A stretch of 64,000 nt of DNA, from contig CAYQZV010000008.1 in the NCBI GenBank assembly GCA_964422145.1, positions 38,164 through 102,163 on the forward strand. The letters run 5' to 3'. The position numbers and the translations under genes are program-made. The DNA is from JACNKV01 sp964422145. GTDB lineage: Bacteria > Fidelibacterota > Marinisomatia > Marinisomatales > JACNKV01. Shown here one piece after another: positions 5,092-13,956 of the stretch (its first letter is position 1; each line of letters opens with the position of its first letter). The notes beneath the pieces were generated by a model. That model searched no databases. It saw only the letters and a program-made list of their open reading frames with translations, and was not told the origin of the DNA.

Positions 5092-7383
5092 TTAGAGTTT
5101 GTACTCCATCGAAACAAACCAGTTTCGCGTGGCACCCGGCCAGTAATAGGCATGGTACCCATCCCACTCATATCCGTATCCGAATGTCGAATACAAGATA
5201 TCGGTGAGATTATTGATTTTCATACGAACGATGAGGGATTTTGTTTCATATGATAATCCCAAATTCATTAAGGTATATGGATCAATCTTTCCAATATTCT
5301 CTTTATCCAAGAACTGCTCTCCGACATAACGAATATTGTAAAAAGTATTCAAATTACCGATAAGCTGATGATTCAGTGAAATATTCAATAATCCTTTCGG
5401 TGTAGCAGGAAGCGTATTGCCTTCTTCATCTCCGGAAACAAATGTGAAGTCATGATAACTTCCGTTGATATTCAATGACATATTTTTGCGAAGAACCCAT
5501 GAAAAATCAAATTCTGCACCCTGATGAACCGTCGCATCTGCAGCATAATAATCATATTCGCCTTCTTGTTCAACATCGATATTTTTTAGCTGTTCATTCT
5601 CATAATCGATCCTATACAGATTCATCCCAAAATGCATTTTGTTTTTTTGATAGGTGAATCCGGTTTCAACATCGTGGATGACCTCCGCAGCTGCTTTCAC
5701 AGGTTCACTCCAAACATCATCTGCGCTGATGATCTGATTATCAGCTGGTTCTTTTTGGGCGGTTCCGTAATTCGCAAACACAGACATGGTTTCATCCAGT
5801 TTGTAGATCAAACCCACTCTCGGATTTACAAACGGCCATTTCGCTGATAATTGATGCCCGAGAGCATGTCCTATCTTTTGCTGATCTAATGACCAGTCAT
5901 GCTGCTGAAATTGAATATCTCCGACGAATTTGAGTTGCTCATTCACATCATAGGCCAAATGTGTAAATAAGGAGAGTGATTGTTTATATCCGGTATATTG
6001 ATAATATCTGTACCAAACATTTCCGACAAACGTGTTGACGGCCTCATTTGAAAAATCTTTCACTTGACCGAAATGATCACCTTTGTAATATCTGAATTCA
6101 CCGCCGATATCTAATCGGTAATTTTCTTTGTTGAGAGTCAATGCGGGAACGATACCAACATAAGCATTCAAAATCCATTTTCGTCTGAGCAAGTCTGTGT
6201 AAAGTTCCTTTTCCTCGTCATCCGTGTATTCATCTGCAACATCCAAATTATATGAATACCAATCCTGATCATACTTAAACACTTCATAATACCCTTCACC
6301 TGCGACTAAATATGCAGTATTTGTAAATGTCATCGAAGGAGAAATGGTGTATCGGATATTCAATGAGTAAATGAGCTGTAAGAAATCGTCTGTATAGGCT
6401 TTATACCCTTCTCTGCGTTTTTCACGATCATCGATATCGCTTGCATAAATTCCATCCCATGTGAGGTCGGTATTTTCATATCCGATCAATGCCCGGAATT
6501 GATTCGTCATTTTCTCTGTTCGGTGTTCTGCTCCGAATGAAAAACCTCGCTGGAAACTTTCGTGTTCATCACGATATCCGTCCGATTCTGTTTGTGAATA
6601 ACGCGCCTTTAAACTCAAATTCTTGAATAGATTGCCTGAATTCATATCCAAACTATATTTCGACGTATTAAACGATCCGTGTCCGAGTTTCAGAGCAGCA
6701 TAAGGTGAATCTGAGTGTATTTTTGTCGTCACATTGATCGACCCGCCGAATGCCGCCGAACCGTATAAACTATTCCCGATTCCCCGCTGGATCTGAACAT
6801 CCTTGGCATCGCTGAGAATATCGGTGTGATCTACCCAATAGACCTGGTGGCTTTCATTATCGTTCAGAGGAACATTATCCATCATCACCGCAATTTTGCT
6901 TTGGTCAAATCCCCGAATCGACACATACGAATAGCCGGTACCGTTTCCGCTTTCGCTGTACGCATACACACCGGTTTCACCGGCAAGGATCATCGGAACA
7001 TCTTCAACCGTGTACAGATCCGATATTTCTTCTTCGGTCAGATTTGAAAAGGCTACAGGCGTTACACCTGCAACTGCGCGCGTCGCACTGATAAATACTT
7101 CTTCCCCCTGCAGCACCTCAGATTTCAACGTGATGTTCAGTTCAGTCGTTTCCGGTGCAATCGTTAGGGTTTGATAGGCAATATGATGAAATGTAACAGA
7201 CTCTCCAACCTTAATTTCTAAGGTAAACTTTCCTTCTGAGTTGGATGTGGTTCCGATGGTTCCGGAGCTGATATTCACTCCTGCGATCGGCTGATTTTCT
7301 TCATTCAGGACAGTCCCTGAAATGGAATGGGTTTGAGATACAGCGGCGCTGATCAATAAAATGGAAAGTAAAACGGATCTCAT
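5092..7383 (-). CDS. TonB-dependent outer-membrane receptor, probably for thiamin
   Basis: A 763-aa protein. It has a signal peptide (MRSVLLSILLISAAVSQT), then a carboxypeptidase-regulatory-like domain (ISGTVLNEENQPIAGVNISS, about 21-95), a TonB plug (VEDVPMILAGETGVYAYSES to IQRGIGNSLYGSAAFGGSIN, about 100-215) and a 22-strand-type barrel ending in the aromatic-rich FVSMEYKL. Such receptors import nutrients with TonB-ExbBD energy. A TPP riboswitch lies directly upstream, which strongly suggests thiamin, its precursors or its phosphates as substrate, as in the TPP-regulated outer-membrane receptors predicted in Bacteroidetes. The conserved GGGAG at the riboswitch 3' end is also the ribosome binding site. 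Confidence 0.9.
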   Translation of the reverse strand: MRSVLLSILLISAAVSQTHSISGTVLNEENQPIAGVNISSGTIGTTSNSEGKFTLEIKVGESVTFHHIAYQTLTIAPETTELNITLKSEVLQGEEVFISATRAVAGVTPVAFSNLTEEEISDLYTVEDVPMILAGETGVYAYSESGNGTGYSYVSIRGFDQSKIAVMMDNVPLNDNESHQVYWVDHTDILSDAKDVQIQRGIGNSLYGSAAFGGSINVTTKIHSDSPYAALKLGHGSFNTSKYSLDMNSGNLFKNLSLKARYSQTESDGYRDEHESFQRGFSFGAEHRTEKMTNQFRALIGYENTDLTWDGIYASDIDDREKRREGYKAYTDDFLQLIYSLNIRYTISPSMTFTNTAYLVAGEGYYEVFKYDQDWYSYNLDVADEYTDDEEKELYTDLLRRKWILNAYVGIVPALTLNKENYRLDIGGEFRYYKGDHFGQVKDFSNEAVNTFVGNVWYRYYQYTGYKQSLSLFTHLAYDVNEQLKFVGDIQFQQHDWSLDQQKIGHALGHQLSAKWPFVNPRVGLIYKLDETMSVFANYGTAQKEPADNQIISADDVWSEPVKAAAEVIHDVETGFTYQKNKMHFGMNLYRIDYENEQLKNIDVEQEGEYDYYAADATVHQGAEFDFSWVLRKNMSLNINGSYHDFTFVSGDEEGNTLPATPKGLLNISLNHQLIGNLNTFYNIRYVGEQFLDKENIGKIDPYTLMNLGLSYETKSLIVRMKINNLTDILYSTFGYGYEWDGYHAYYWPGATRNWFVSMEYKL

Positions 7384-7386
7384 ACG

Positions 7387-7478
7387 AATCTCCCTTCGCT
7401 GGTATTATCCAGAGCAGGTTCTAAGGGTTTGTTCTCAGCCGTCCCACCTGATTAAAGGACAGCACCCCGTAAAACAGG
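7387..7478 (-). promoter_or_regulatory. TPP (thiamin pyrophosphate) riboswitch
   Basis: The minus strand upstream of the receptor carries the conserved thi-box blocks in order: GGGGTGCT, a variable P3 arm, GGCTGAGA, ACCCTTAGAACCTG, GGATAATACCAGCG and AAGGGA. The final GGGAG (7390-7394) is 6 bases from the ATG and would serve as the Shine-Dalgarno, so ligand binding most likely blocks translation. No terminator is visible between the aptamer and the start. Confidence 0.95.
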
Positions 7479-7563
7479 TTAGAATTTACAATTTATAATG
7501 CAATCATTACTAAATTTATCTCGTCGGATTCCTGAGATTACTCCCCGTATTTGTAAAAATGAT

Positions 7564-7773
7564 TTAATTCCCGAAGAAATCAATGACGTCTTCAAATTTA
7601 CTGGTTTCGGTTTTGTACATCTCAGTGTATTTACACCGTGTACAGGTTACGGTAATAAATTTTTTATTTTGGACATTAAAAAACTTCGTAAGTCCACCGC
7701 CGGTTGCGGCTAAGATATCTTCATCATAGCTCGTGTTTTTACATTTTGGGCATTCCCAACTTGATCGATTCAT
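7564..7773 (-). CDS. Small zinc-ribbon protein (COG3478-like)
   Basis: A 69-aa protein with two CxxC knuckles (WECPKCKNTSYDEDILAATG and VTCTRCKYTEMYK) that would bind one zinc. The GGGLTKFFNVQNKKF segment between them and the overall length match the family of predicted nucleic-acid-binding Zn-ribbon proteins. A good Shine-Dalgarno (AGGAG) precedes the ATG. No specific role is known. It is followed by the TPP riboswitch unit on the same strand. Confidence 0.75.
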   Translation of the reverse strand: MNRSSWECPKCKNTSYDEDILAATGGGLTKFFNVQNKKFITVTCTRCKYTEMYKTETSKFEDVIDFFGN

Positions 7774-7807
7774 TTTTTCTCCTGTTTCTATATGTGTAAG
7801 GTTATAT

Positions 7808-8089
7808 TCAGTTATTAAACAGTATCATTCCTATAAATATTGTTACAAATACAATTTTAAAAATGGTTGATATTCTTACTCTCGTTTGTATTCTCGAATT
7901 GACTTTTTCCTTATTTTTATAAACCCATATCAACATTTGAATGGATCCAACTAGTATAAAAGGATTCTGAATTTTCTTTTTTAAATGTGGAATCTGCCTA
8001 CATAATTCTGTAAAGGTTTTTTGATCCAATATAATATCAACGGATGCTATGATAAATATTACAATAATTAATATAAAATCCATATTCAT
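7808..8089 (-). CDS. Small membrane protein of unknown function
   Basis: A 93-aa frame with two hydrophobic segments: residues 4-20 (FILIIVIFIIASVDIIL) and 73-90 (IFKIVFVTIFIGMILFN). The segment between is basic and polar (KTFTELCRQIPHLKKKIQNP). AGGAG nine bases before the ATG supports expression. I do not recognise a family. It is AT-rich and stands between two other small genes. Confidence 0.5.
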   Translation of the reverse strand: MNMDFILIIVIFIIASVDIILDQKTFTELCRQIPHLKKKIQNPFILVGSIQMLIWVYKNKEKVNSRIQTRVRISTIFKIVFVTIFIGMILFNN

Positions 8090-8110
8090 GATTTTTTCTC
8101 CTGAACAGTT

Positions 8111-8425
8111 TTAATTATACAAACTTAGTGCTAGGACTAATCCTATGATCAACAGCACAATTCCGGCGATGATGGATGTTTTTTGTTTCTTTTTTTCGGC
8201 AGGCGTTAAGGGGCGGATCAACCCAAGTGCTTCTTTTCGTTTTTCGACTCTTTGTCCGATGATGGATCCAATCCCTACACCAATGGCCGGACCCAAACCG
8301 AGTATACCGGGTTTTTCTAACAGAATTCCGATAGACACGACTACGATCGAGCAAATTAAAATGCTGATCCCTATCCATTTTGAAACAAAATATCCCTCGG
8401 GTAATTGATCATGTTGTGTTTTCAT
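8111..8425 (-). CDS. Small membrane protein of unknown function
   Basis: A 104-aa protein with hydrophobic stretches at about 17-35 (WIGISILICSIVVVSIGIL), 40-57 (a Gly-rich GLGPAIGVGIGSIIG) and 84-102 (SIIAGIVLLIIGLVLALSL), separated by a basic loop (QRVEKRKEALG). AGGATAAAA precedes the ATG. The Gly-rich middle segment may be a re-entrant or amphipathic membrane element. Family unknown; 21 bases separate it from the next small membrane protein gene. Confidence 0.5.
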   Translation of the reverse strand: MKTQHDQLPEGYFVSKWIGISILICSIVVVSIGILLEKPGILGLGPAIGVGIGSIIGQRVEKRKEALGLIRPLTPAEKKKQKTSIIAGIVLLIIGLVLALSLYN

Positions 8426-8462
8426 TTTTATCCTTTTCCTTTCATGATAGAGTGTACATTTT

Positions 8463-8885
8463 TCAGTCTTCGATCAGCCGTTTACTCAACACAATGACAG
8501 GATCGTCTTTATAGTCTAACCGCTTATAAAAACGGATCACATCGGTATTATCCTCTCGAACCATCAACTCAATTTTCGGGCAGCCGAGTTTTTTCAGCTC
8601 ATTTTCCGCATGGATGATCAATGCTTTTGCAAATCCTCTTTTTTGGTATTTCACCTTCACCGCCAAATAGTAAATCCATCCTCGATGTCCGTCGTAGCCT
8701 GCCATGCAAGATGCAACAACCTCTCCATCGATCAATCCGATGTAAAACGTATTCGGATCTTCATCCATCTTACGCTGAATATCCTTTACCGGATCATTCC
8801 ACGGACGGATCAGATCTATCTCCTGCCATAGTTCAACTACATCATCGGTGTGCGCGGGGGAAAATGGTTGAATATCCAATTTCAT
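8463..8885 (-). CDS. ypeA: GNAT acetyltransferase, YpeA type
   Basis: A 140-aa GCN5-related N-acetyltransferase. The sequence follows E. coli YpeA closely in my memory: ELWQEIDLIRPWNDPVKDIQ, then AGYDGHRGWIYYLAVKVKYQ, the acetyl-CoA loop QKRGFAKAL, LKKLGCPKIELMVREDN and FYKRLDYKDDPVIVLSKRLI. It should transfer acetyl from acetyl-CoA to an amine; the substrate is unknown. Length equals the family's. It lies nine bases downstream of the outer-membrane protein gene. Confidence 0.85.
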   Translation of the reverse strand: MKLDIQPFSPAHTDDVVELWQEIDLIRPWNDPVKDIQRKMDEDPNTFYIGLIDGEVVASCMAGYDGHRGWIYYLAVKVKYQKRGFAKALIIHAENELKKLGCPKIELMVREDNTDVIRFYKRLDYKDDPVIVLSKRLIED

Positions 8886-8894
8886 GACTTACGG

Positions 8895-9308
8895 TTAGAA
8901 TGAATAACCTACAGCTAAAATCGGAAATAATTCCTCTTCGGGGATGTAATGAAATCCTGCTTTGATCAGTAATCCTTTTTTTCCGGCATATCGGTAATTT
9001 ATGTTCAAGACGGTTCCCTCATATTCTGCCCCTTGAATATCCCAAATTCCTCCGCCCGCTTCAAAAATGTGACGTCCGTGTTTTATGTAAAACGAGATAT
9101 CCGCTACGGGCATAAAAAGAATCCCTGCTTTGAGAAAGATGCCCGCATCTTCGGTTAAAGGGATCATCCGGTCGTAATTCAGGATGGGGATGATTATAAA
9201 GTTCTGTACATAGATTGAATTGAGTTTTTCGGGTTCAGGCTTTTGAACGTCCTGCGTGTATGCCGTAGAAAGTAAAAGGACAACGATGAATAGAAAGGTC
9301 TTTTTCAT
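8895..9308 (-). CDS. Small outer-membrane beta-barrel-like protein
   Basis: I start at ATG 9308 so that the signal peptide MKKTFLFIVVLLLSTAYTQD is first; an in-frame ATG at 9338 would add ten charged residues before it. The mature part (about 118 residues) alternates polar and hydrophobic residues in short strands (INYRYAGKKGLLIKAGFHYI, then LFPILAVGYSF) and ends in aromatic Phe, as in 8-stranded outer-membrane barrels. Function unknown. A 42-bp direct repeat lies just upstream, between it and the preceding lipoprotein gene. Confidence 0.6.
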   Translation of the reverse strand: MKKTFLFIVVLLLSTAYTQDVQKPEPEKLNSIYVQNFIIIPILNYDRMIPLTEDAGIFLKAGILFMPVADISFYIKHGRHIFEAGGGIWDIQGAEYEGTVLNINYRYAGKKGLLIKAGFHYIPEEELFPILAVGYSF

Positions 9309-9357
9309 AAGGAAAAGTACAGTGAAATCTTCATCCAATCAATATGGGATTGTCAAT

Positions 9358-9399
9358 GTGTTTTGGGTATTCATTAGGTTTTGTAATAACACACTATAG
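9358..9399. repeat. Direct repeat copy A flanking a lipoprotein gene
   Basis: The sequence gtgttttgggtattcattag followed by gttttgta and a diverged ACACT-containing end recurs at 10073-10118. It lies between the stop of the lipoprotein gene at 9420 and the start of the outer-membrane protein gene. The two copies bracket exactly one gene. Confidence 0.6.
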
Positions 9400-9419
9400 G
9401 ATTAAATCTATACATTATT

Positions 9420-10034
9420 TCATCCTACAATCACATTATACACGATTTTATTTGTTTCAAGATCTATTTTTATAAATGGATTTGAACCAGGCAAGGGATT
9501 CTCATAAAAAGTAAAACTCATTACTGAAACATAAAGAGAATTTTTTAAAAGAGTAAAAGTAAACACGTTATTATTCAGTAATTCTTTTTTATCTACTCCA
9601 GTTAAATCAGAAATCAATTTAATCGCTAATACTACTTTTCCTTTATCTTCAAAAATCGGGTTCCACTGGTATTCAGGAGTTTTATTTTCTGATACATATT
9701 TAAACTGAGTGAGGTTTACCAAATTTATGTGATTAAAAAAGGAAATACTCGGTTGAATAATTGTATAGGTCATAGTCTCTGCGTTATGATTCAAAAAATG
9801 GATGTTTCGCTTTAAATCATCTTTAAAATATAAATTATACATTACGCTTTCTTCATTAGTAACGAAATGATATTCTTTTTCAAAATCTGATAATTGTTTG
9901 TCTGACCATGTGGTGAGTTTTGCAGCTTTCTGTCTAAAATAGTATTCATGATCGACAGCTCTTTCTCTCTTTGTTGTACTACAACCAATAAGAAATACTA
10001 ATACGATAATAATTATATTTTTTTTGTTATTCAT
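9420..10034 (-). CDS. Lipoprotein of unknown function
   Basis: I start at ATG 10034 (GGAAG six bases upstream), giving 204 residues beginning MNNKKNIIIIVLVFLIGCST, a lipoprotein signal with lipobox Cys18. The mature protein is Lys/Asn/Tyr-rich without a family motif I recognise; it includes KLTTWSDKQLSDFEKEYHF and a C-terminal NPFIKIDLETNKIVYNVIVG. Base composition is clearly more AT-rich than the flanking acetyltransferase and glycosidase genes. Near-identical direct repeats lie on both sides. It is probably a recently acquired or exchanged cell-envelope gene. Confidence 0.6.
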   Translation of the reverse strand: MNNKKNIIIIVLVFLIGCSTTKRERAVDHEYYFRQKAAKLTTWSDKQLSDFEKEYHFVTNEESVMYNLYFKDDLKRNIHFLNHNAETMTYTIIQPSISFFNHINLVNLTQFKYVSENKTPEYQWNPIFEDKGKVVLAIKLISDLTGVDKKELLNNNVFTFTLLKNSLYVSVMSFTFYENPLPGSNPFIKIDLETNKIVYNVIVG

Positions 10035-10072
10035 CTTATTCTTCCACAACATTTAGACAGATTTGAATGGTA

Positions 10073-10118
10073 GTGTTTTGGGTATTCATAAGGTTTTGTA
10101 GCGATACACTTTCTATAA
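10073..10118. repeat. Direct repeat copy B flanking a lipoprotein gene
   Basis: The partner of 9358-9399: gtgttttgggtattcataag, then gttttgta and a related tail ending in the stop codon region of the next lipoprotein gene (10113). Only one base differs across the first 28. Confidence 0.6.
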
Positions 10119-11126
10119 TGCGACAGTACATTTGTAACAATATTCATTTCGTTGATAAGCATATATTTCAAAAAGAACAGGAGGTATAAATTTCTTTCCA
10201 TTTATTCTATACCGAGCAAATACACCAATCAACTCTATTAATGAAACCGGGGTTTTTTTAATTTCGTTCGGATTAAGTTTAATTAATCCAACAGTCATGT
10301 CCTTTACTGTTTTTATTTTAGGGTGAATAAAAAATAAACTTAAAGTGTCTCTTTCGTCACATGGAAAAATATAGTTGTATGTAGAGTCTAGTAATATTCC
10401 TTTATCCACAAAGTTATTTTTTCGACTAACAATATCAATTAATGTTTCCTCGGTAAGATATTGATTAATAATACTTTCTTTTGTAATGATACTGTATTGG
10501 TCTCTAGAAACAACTCTATCGGTTAGCATTCCATTATTTTCAACACTACTATATTGAGGTTTAATTAATTCGTGCTGTTCGTTTGAATCCAAGTTTAATA
10601 CAACTTCTACATCCAAGTACCTATCAACATCCCAGTCATATAACCCTTTCTCATTATATGGAAATCTAATACAGAAAGAAAGAGCATGATCTACTGATTT
10701 AACCTTGAGTTGTAATTGAATTGCAGTTTGGTTATCGCTTACTTCATAATTTCCTGTTACCATTTTCCAATGCCATGCTGCTTGAGAAAATTCAGAATAA
10801 TAGACGTTTTGTAATGTACCATTATTAATCTCACCTATGATTATTATAGCTACATCATCTTCTATTTTGCTGTTATCTTTTTCTAAATAGAATGTAGTCC
10901 TACCATTTTCTTCGACAATGTAATCTTTTCTTTGAGGGTAAAACTCACCTAGTTCCAATCTATCATGAATTAATGTTGTGTCTAATTTCGAATTTTTATA
11001 AACTACTATATTATCCAATTTGCTTTTATATGACTGTGTCTTTTCTAAGTTTGATACCGCTATAAATCCTACATTATCTTTACACCCCCAAGTAAAAATC
11101 ATCAATAGTAATAATATGTTCTTCAT
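10113..11126 (-). CDS. Lipoprotein of unknown function
   Basis: A 337-aa protein with signal MKNILLLLMIFTWGCKDNVG (lipobox Cys15). The mature part is a beta-rich, highly charged sequence with no family I recognise; it contains DWDVDRYLDVEVVLNLDSNE and a Cys-containing C-terminus (EYCYKCTVAL) with a CYKC pair. It is as AT-rich as the adjacent lipoprotein gene at 9420-10034 and ends inside the direct repeat shared by the two loci. A 205-base gene-free stretch separates it from the GH97 gene. Envelope location is inferred from the lipobox. Confidence 0.6.
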   Translation of the reverse strand: MKNILLLLMIFTWGCKDNVGFIAVSNLEKTQSYKSKLDNIVVYKNSKLDTTLIHDRLELGEFYPQRKDYIVEENGRTTFYLEKDNSKIEDDVAIIIIGEINNGTLQNVYYSEFSQAAWHWKMVTGNYEVSDNQTAIQLQLKVKSVDHALSFCIRFPYNEKGLYDWDVDRYLDVEVVLNLDSNEQHELIKPQYSSVENNGMLTDRVVSRDQYSIITKESIINQYLTEETLIDIVSRKNNFVDKGILLDSTYNYIFPCDERDTLSLFFIHPKIKTVKDMTVGLIKLNPNEIKKTPVSLIELIGVFARYRINGKKFIPPVLFEIYAYQRNEYCYKCTVAL

Positions 11127-11276
11127 GGTAATATTTTACCTTTCTTATTAATACTGCCTTACCCATAAGTCTGTTAGGCAAATTTCTGATATAGTTAAAA
11201 GCGCGTTTTTGGATGTGATTTTCTTCATTTCACAAATATTCGATAAATAAACCAATAGAATTATACAAACAGCTTT

Positions 11277-11328
11277 CCTGTAAAGTCCAGTCCTTTTTCG
11301 ATTTACAGGGTTTTGAACCCCCCGGGTT
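11277..11328 (-). terminator. Hairpin cluster, possible terminator after GH97
   Basis: Between the lipoprotein gene at 10113-11126 and GH97 (205 bases without a gene), an inverted repeat CCTGTAAA/TTTACAGG (11277-11284, 11302-11309) overlaps two competing short stems (GGGTT/AACCC and AACCC/GGGTT, 11308-11328). They lie just after the GH97 stop. A clear T-run is missing, so termination is only a suggestion. I see nothing else in this gap. Confidence 0.3.
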
Positions 11329-11331
11329 AAA

Positions 11332-13443
11332 TTAGTTGATCGGTTTCAAACTAACCGCAAATCCGCCGCCCCGGGCAGTGTGGAAAACGGTTTGATCTCC
11401 ATGTGTGATCATCATTGTGTCAATCGTAATCGCCGTCGGGTTAGTTTGATAGTCTGAATCCTCTGCATCTTTGTACACGACAGCTTCAAACAGTTTTCCT
11501 TTGGGTAAAAAGTCATAATCTACGAATATCGTTCGCTGATGTTCGTCGGTAACTCCGCCTACAAACCACTTTCCGGTATCCCGTTCTTCCCGGGCGATCG
11601 TGACAAAATCACCAATCTCTCCGTTCAGCACACGGGTTTGTTCCCAATCCACACCGACATCCCTGATAAATTGAAATGCCGGTTGATTTTGATAGTTTTT
11701 CGGCAGATCACAAGCCATTTGCAAAGGACTGTATAAAACGACATACAACGCCAACTGATGCGCTAAGGTCGTATTGATCTGGTTATCCTTTTTACCAGGG
11801 AGAGTGATATCAAATACACCCGGAGTAAAATCAATCGGTCCCGCTAACATCCGTGTAAAGGTGACAATCGGGATATGTTCCGGTGGATTTCCGCCGTCGC
11901 CCGCCCAGGCGTTAAATTCCTGCCCTCTTAATCCTTCACGGGCAATCGCATTCGGATAGGTTCTTCGGATGCCTGTGGCCTTGATCGGTTCATGGGCGTT
12001 GATCGCCACCTTGTATTGCGCCGCCGTTTCAAGCACCTTTCGGTAATGATTAACCATCCACTGCCCGTGATGATATTCCCCCTTCGGAATGATCGGCCCG
12101 ACATACCCGGTTTTTACCGAATGGATATTCAAGTCATGCATAAACTGAAAGGCTGTATCGAGCTGTGCTTCATAGGTTCGCGGAGCGGATGATGTTTCAT
12201 GATGCATGATCAGCTCTACCCCTCGTTCACGGCCGTAGGTGATTACGTCTTCAATGTCGTAATCCGGGTAGGTCGTAACAAAATCAAACACTCCTTCTCT
12301 ATCGTCAAAACCGATCCATCGTTCCCATCCGGTATTCCAGCCTTCAACTAATACGCCTTTAATTCCGTTTTCAGCGGCAAAATCGATATAGTGTTTTGCA
12401 TTCTTGGTGGTTGCGCCGTGGCGTCCGTGCGCTTTTCCGGTATCAATCCAATTTCCGTTTGCATCCAATGTCATTCCATAATCCCAAGATTCAACTCCGA
12501 TGTGCATTTCCCACCAGATCCCAACGTATTTTTTTGGTTCAAACCATTGGATATCTCCGATTCGATTGGGTTCATTCAAATTCAAAATGAGTTTAGATTC
12601 GATCAAATCCCCGGCGTTGTCTGCGATTTGTATGGTTCGCCACGGACTTGTAAACGGCAGAGCTCGTTTTACTTTATATCCCAATCGATCCGAGCCAACC
12701 AGTTCACTGGTAAATTGGAATGATTTCGTGTCCACTTTTAACGTCATGCCCGCATAATCGGTAAGATTGGCTTCATGAATGCTAAGATGAACGCCCTCTT
12801 GGGTTCGCAGAGTTACCGGTGTATTCACAGCATTTTCAGGAATATAAGTTTGCGCCAGATTTACATGACTGACATAGGATAAGGCATCAATTTCAGATAC
12901 GCGGGTAGTGCTGTAAAGATGTTCATAAATATCCCAATCACCGGGAATCCACCACGCGGTATGATCGTCTGTCAGTTGAAATTCGGTATGTTCATCCATG
13001 ATGATGAGCGTATCGAGCCCGTCCTGTTCAGGAAATTTATACCGGAATCCGATTCCGTCATCATAAACTTTAAACCGTAGATTTACCTTTCGATAAGGAG
13101 AATGATTTTCTTCTAACTCAACACATAATTCATTATAATTGTTGATGACTTTTCGTTGTTCTCCCCACGGCATTTCCCACGTTTCATGGAATGTGTCGGT
13201 GAACGTATCGACAATTTTTAATCCTTTGTTGAGAGAAGGCTGATCTTTAAAATCAAACCCCAGAGATGACGTATCCATCACAACGGCTTGATGGTGAAAG
13301 ACGCGGTAATACGGAGTTCCTTCCTTGGAGAGATTGAATTCAACGGTATTGATGTTATTTGGGGACGTTACGGACATCACCGCGCTGAAACCCGCAGACA
13401 TCAACCCCAATGACAAGATCATAATTTTATGAGCTGTTTTCAT
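11332..13443 (-). CDS. Glycoside hydrolase family 97 (alpha-glucosidase type)
   Basis: The start at 13443 gives 703 residues beginning with a signal peptide (MKTAHKIMILSLGLMSAGFS) and has AGGGGTGACC upstream; the frame open to 13680 only overlaps the tspO gene. The order is a GH97 N-terminal beta-sandwich (VTSPNNINTVEFNLSKEGTP), a TIM barrel (KYVGIWWEMHIGVESWDYGM to GIKGVLVEGWNTGWERW) and a C-terminal domain. The acidic residues of the inverting (SusB) group appear present: HHETSS, NAHEPIKATG and REGLRGQEFNAW. The likely role is periplasmic hydrolysis of alpha-glucosides. No SusCD pair is adjacent; tspO is directly upstream. Confidence 0.92.
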   Translation of the reverse strand: MKTAHKIMILSLGLMSAGFSAVMSVTSPNNINTVEFNLSKEGTPYYRVFHHQAVVMDTSSLGFDFKDQPSLNKGLKIVDTFTDTFHETWEMPWGEQRKVINNYNELCVELEENHSPYRKVNLRFKVYDDGIGFRYKFPEQDGLDTLIIMDEHTEFQLTDDHTAWWIPGDWDIYEHLYSTTRVSEIDALSYVSHVNLAQTYIPENAVNTPVTLRTQEGVHLSIHEANLTDYAGMTLKVDTKSFQFTSELVGSDRLGYKVKRALPFTSPWRTIQIADNAGDLIESKLILNLNEPNRIGDIQWFEPKKYVGIWWEMHIGVESWDYGMTLDANGNWIDTGKAHGRHGATTKNAKHYIDFAAENGIKGVLVEGWNTGWERWIGFDDREGVFDFVTTYPDYDIEDVITYGRERGVELIMHHETSSAPRTYEAQLDTAFQFMHDLNIHSVKTGYVGPIIPKGEYHHGQWMVNHYRKVLETAAQYKVAINAHEPIKATGIRRTYPNAIAREGLRGQEFNAWAGDGGNPPEHIPIVTFTRMLAGPIDFTPGVFDITLPGKKDNQINTTLAHQLALYVVLYSPLQMACDLPKNYQNQPAFQFIRDVGVDWEQTRVLNGEIGDFVTIAREERDTGKWFVGGVTDEHQRTIFVDYDFLPKGKLFEAVVYKDAEDSDYQTNPTAITIDTMMITHGDQTVFHTARGGGFAVSLKPIN

Positions 13444-13466
13444 GGTCACCCCTGAGTTATCAGAAT

Positions 13467-13925
13467 TTAATTGTAGAGAACGGCGTATCCGTTCAGCGAC
13501 ATGGCGATCAGCAGCCAGATCACATACGGCACTAACAGGTACGAGCCTGCCCGCATTTCTTTCCGGTATTTGTAGAGCATAAATGCCATCAGCATTGCCA
13601 AATGAAAGAGAATGAGGAGTCCCGGTTTCATGTAGTGGAAATAGAAAAAGATCGGATTCCAGCTTACATTCAGTCCCCATTGGACGATGTATTCCCCGGT
13701 GATCCGTTTTTTATTTTCGGAGCGTTCCCACAGCAAAGCCATGTACCCCGCAAAACAGATCATGATGATGATCCATGCCGTGCCGAACATCCATCCCGGA
13801 GGTGTCCACGGTGCTTTATTTAATTCGGCATACCAAGCGGTATTCGGTCCGTCTGCCATCATCCAGCTTCCCAACCCCAGGGCTACGAAGTTTAAGATTA
13901 AAAATAGAATGATTCGTTTTGTCAT
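13467..13925 (-). CDS. tspO: TspO/MBR-family membrane protein
   Basis: A 152-aa protein starting MTKRIILFLILNFVALGLGS with GAAGGAAC upstream of the ATG; an in-frame ATG at 13961 adds a charged leader and is rejected. It has five TM segments and the tryptophan-rich TspO signatures: NKAPWTPPGWMFGTAWIIIM, WGLNVSWNPIFFYFHYMKPG and VPYVIWLLIAMSLNGYAVLYN-like end. TspO proteins bind porphyrins and cholesterol-like ligands and respond to stress. It is 23 bases upstream of GH97, perhaps in one transcript. Confidence 0.93.
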   Translation of the reverse strand: MTKRIILFLILNFVALGLGSWMMADGPNTAWYAELNKAPWTPPGWMFGTAWIIIMICFAGYMALLWERSENKKRITGEYIVQWGLNVSWNPIFFYFHYMKPGLLILFHLAMLMAFMLYKYRKEMRAGSYLLVPYVIWLLIAMSLNGYAVLYN

Positions 13926-13956
13926 AGTTTGTTCCTTCTTTTTGTCAAAAATGAAA

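Noticed and set aside
13444..13680. N-terminal extension of the GH97 protein to 13680
   Set aside because: It overlaps the 3' part of tspO out of frame, and a signal peptide with a good ribosome binding site starts at 13443.
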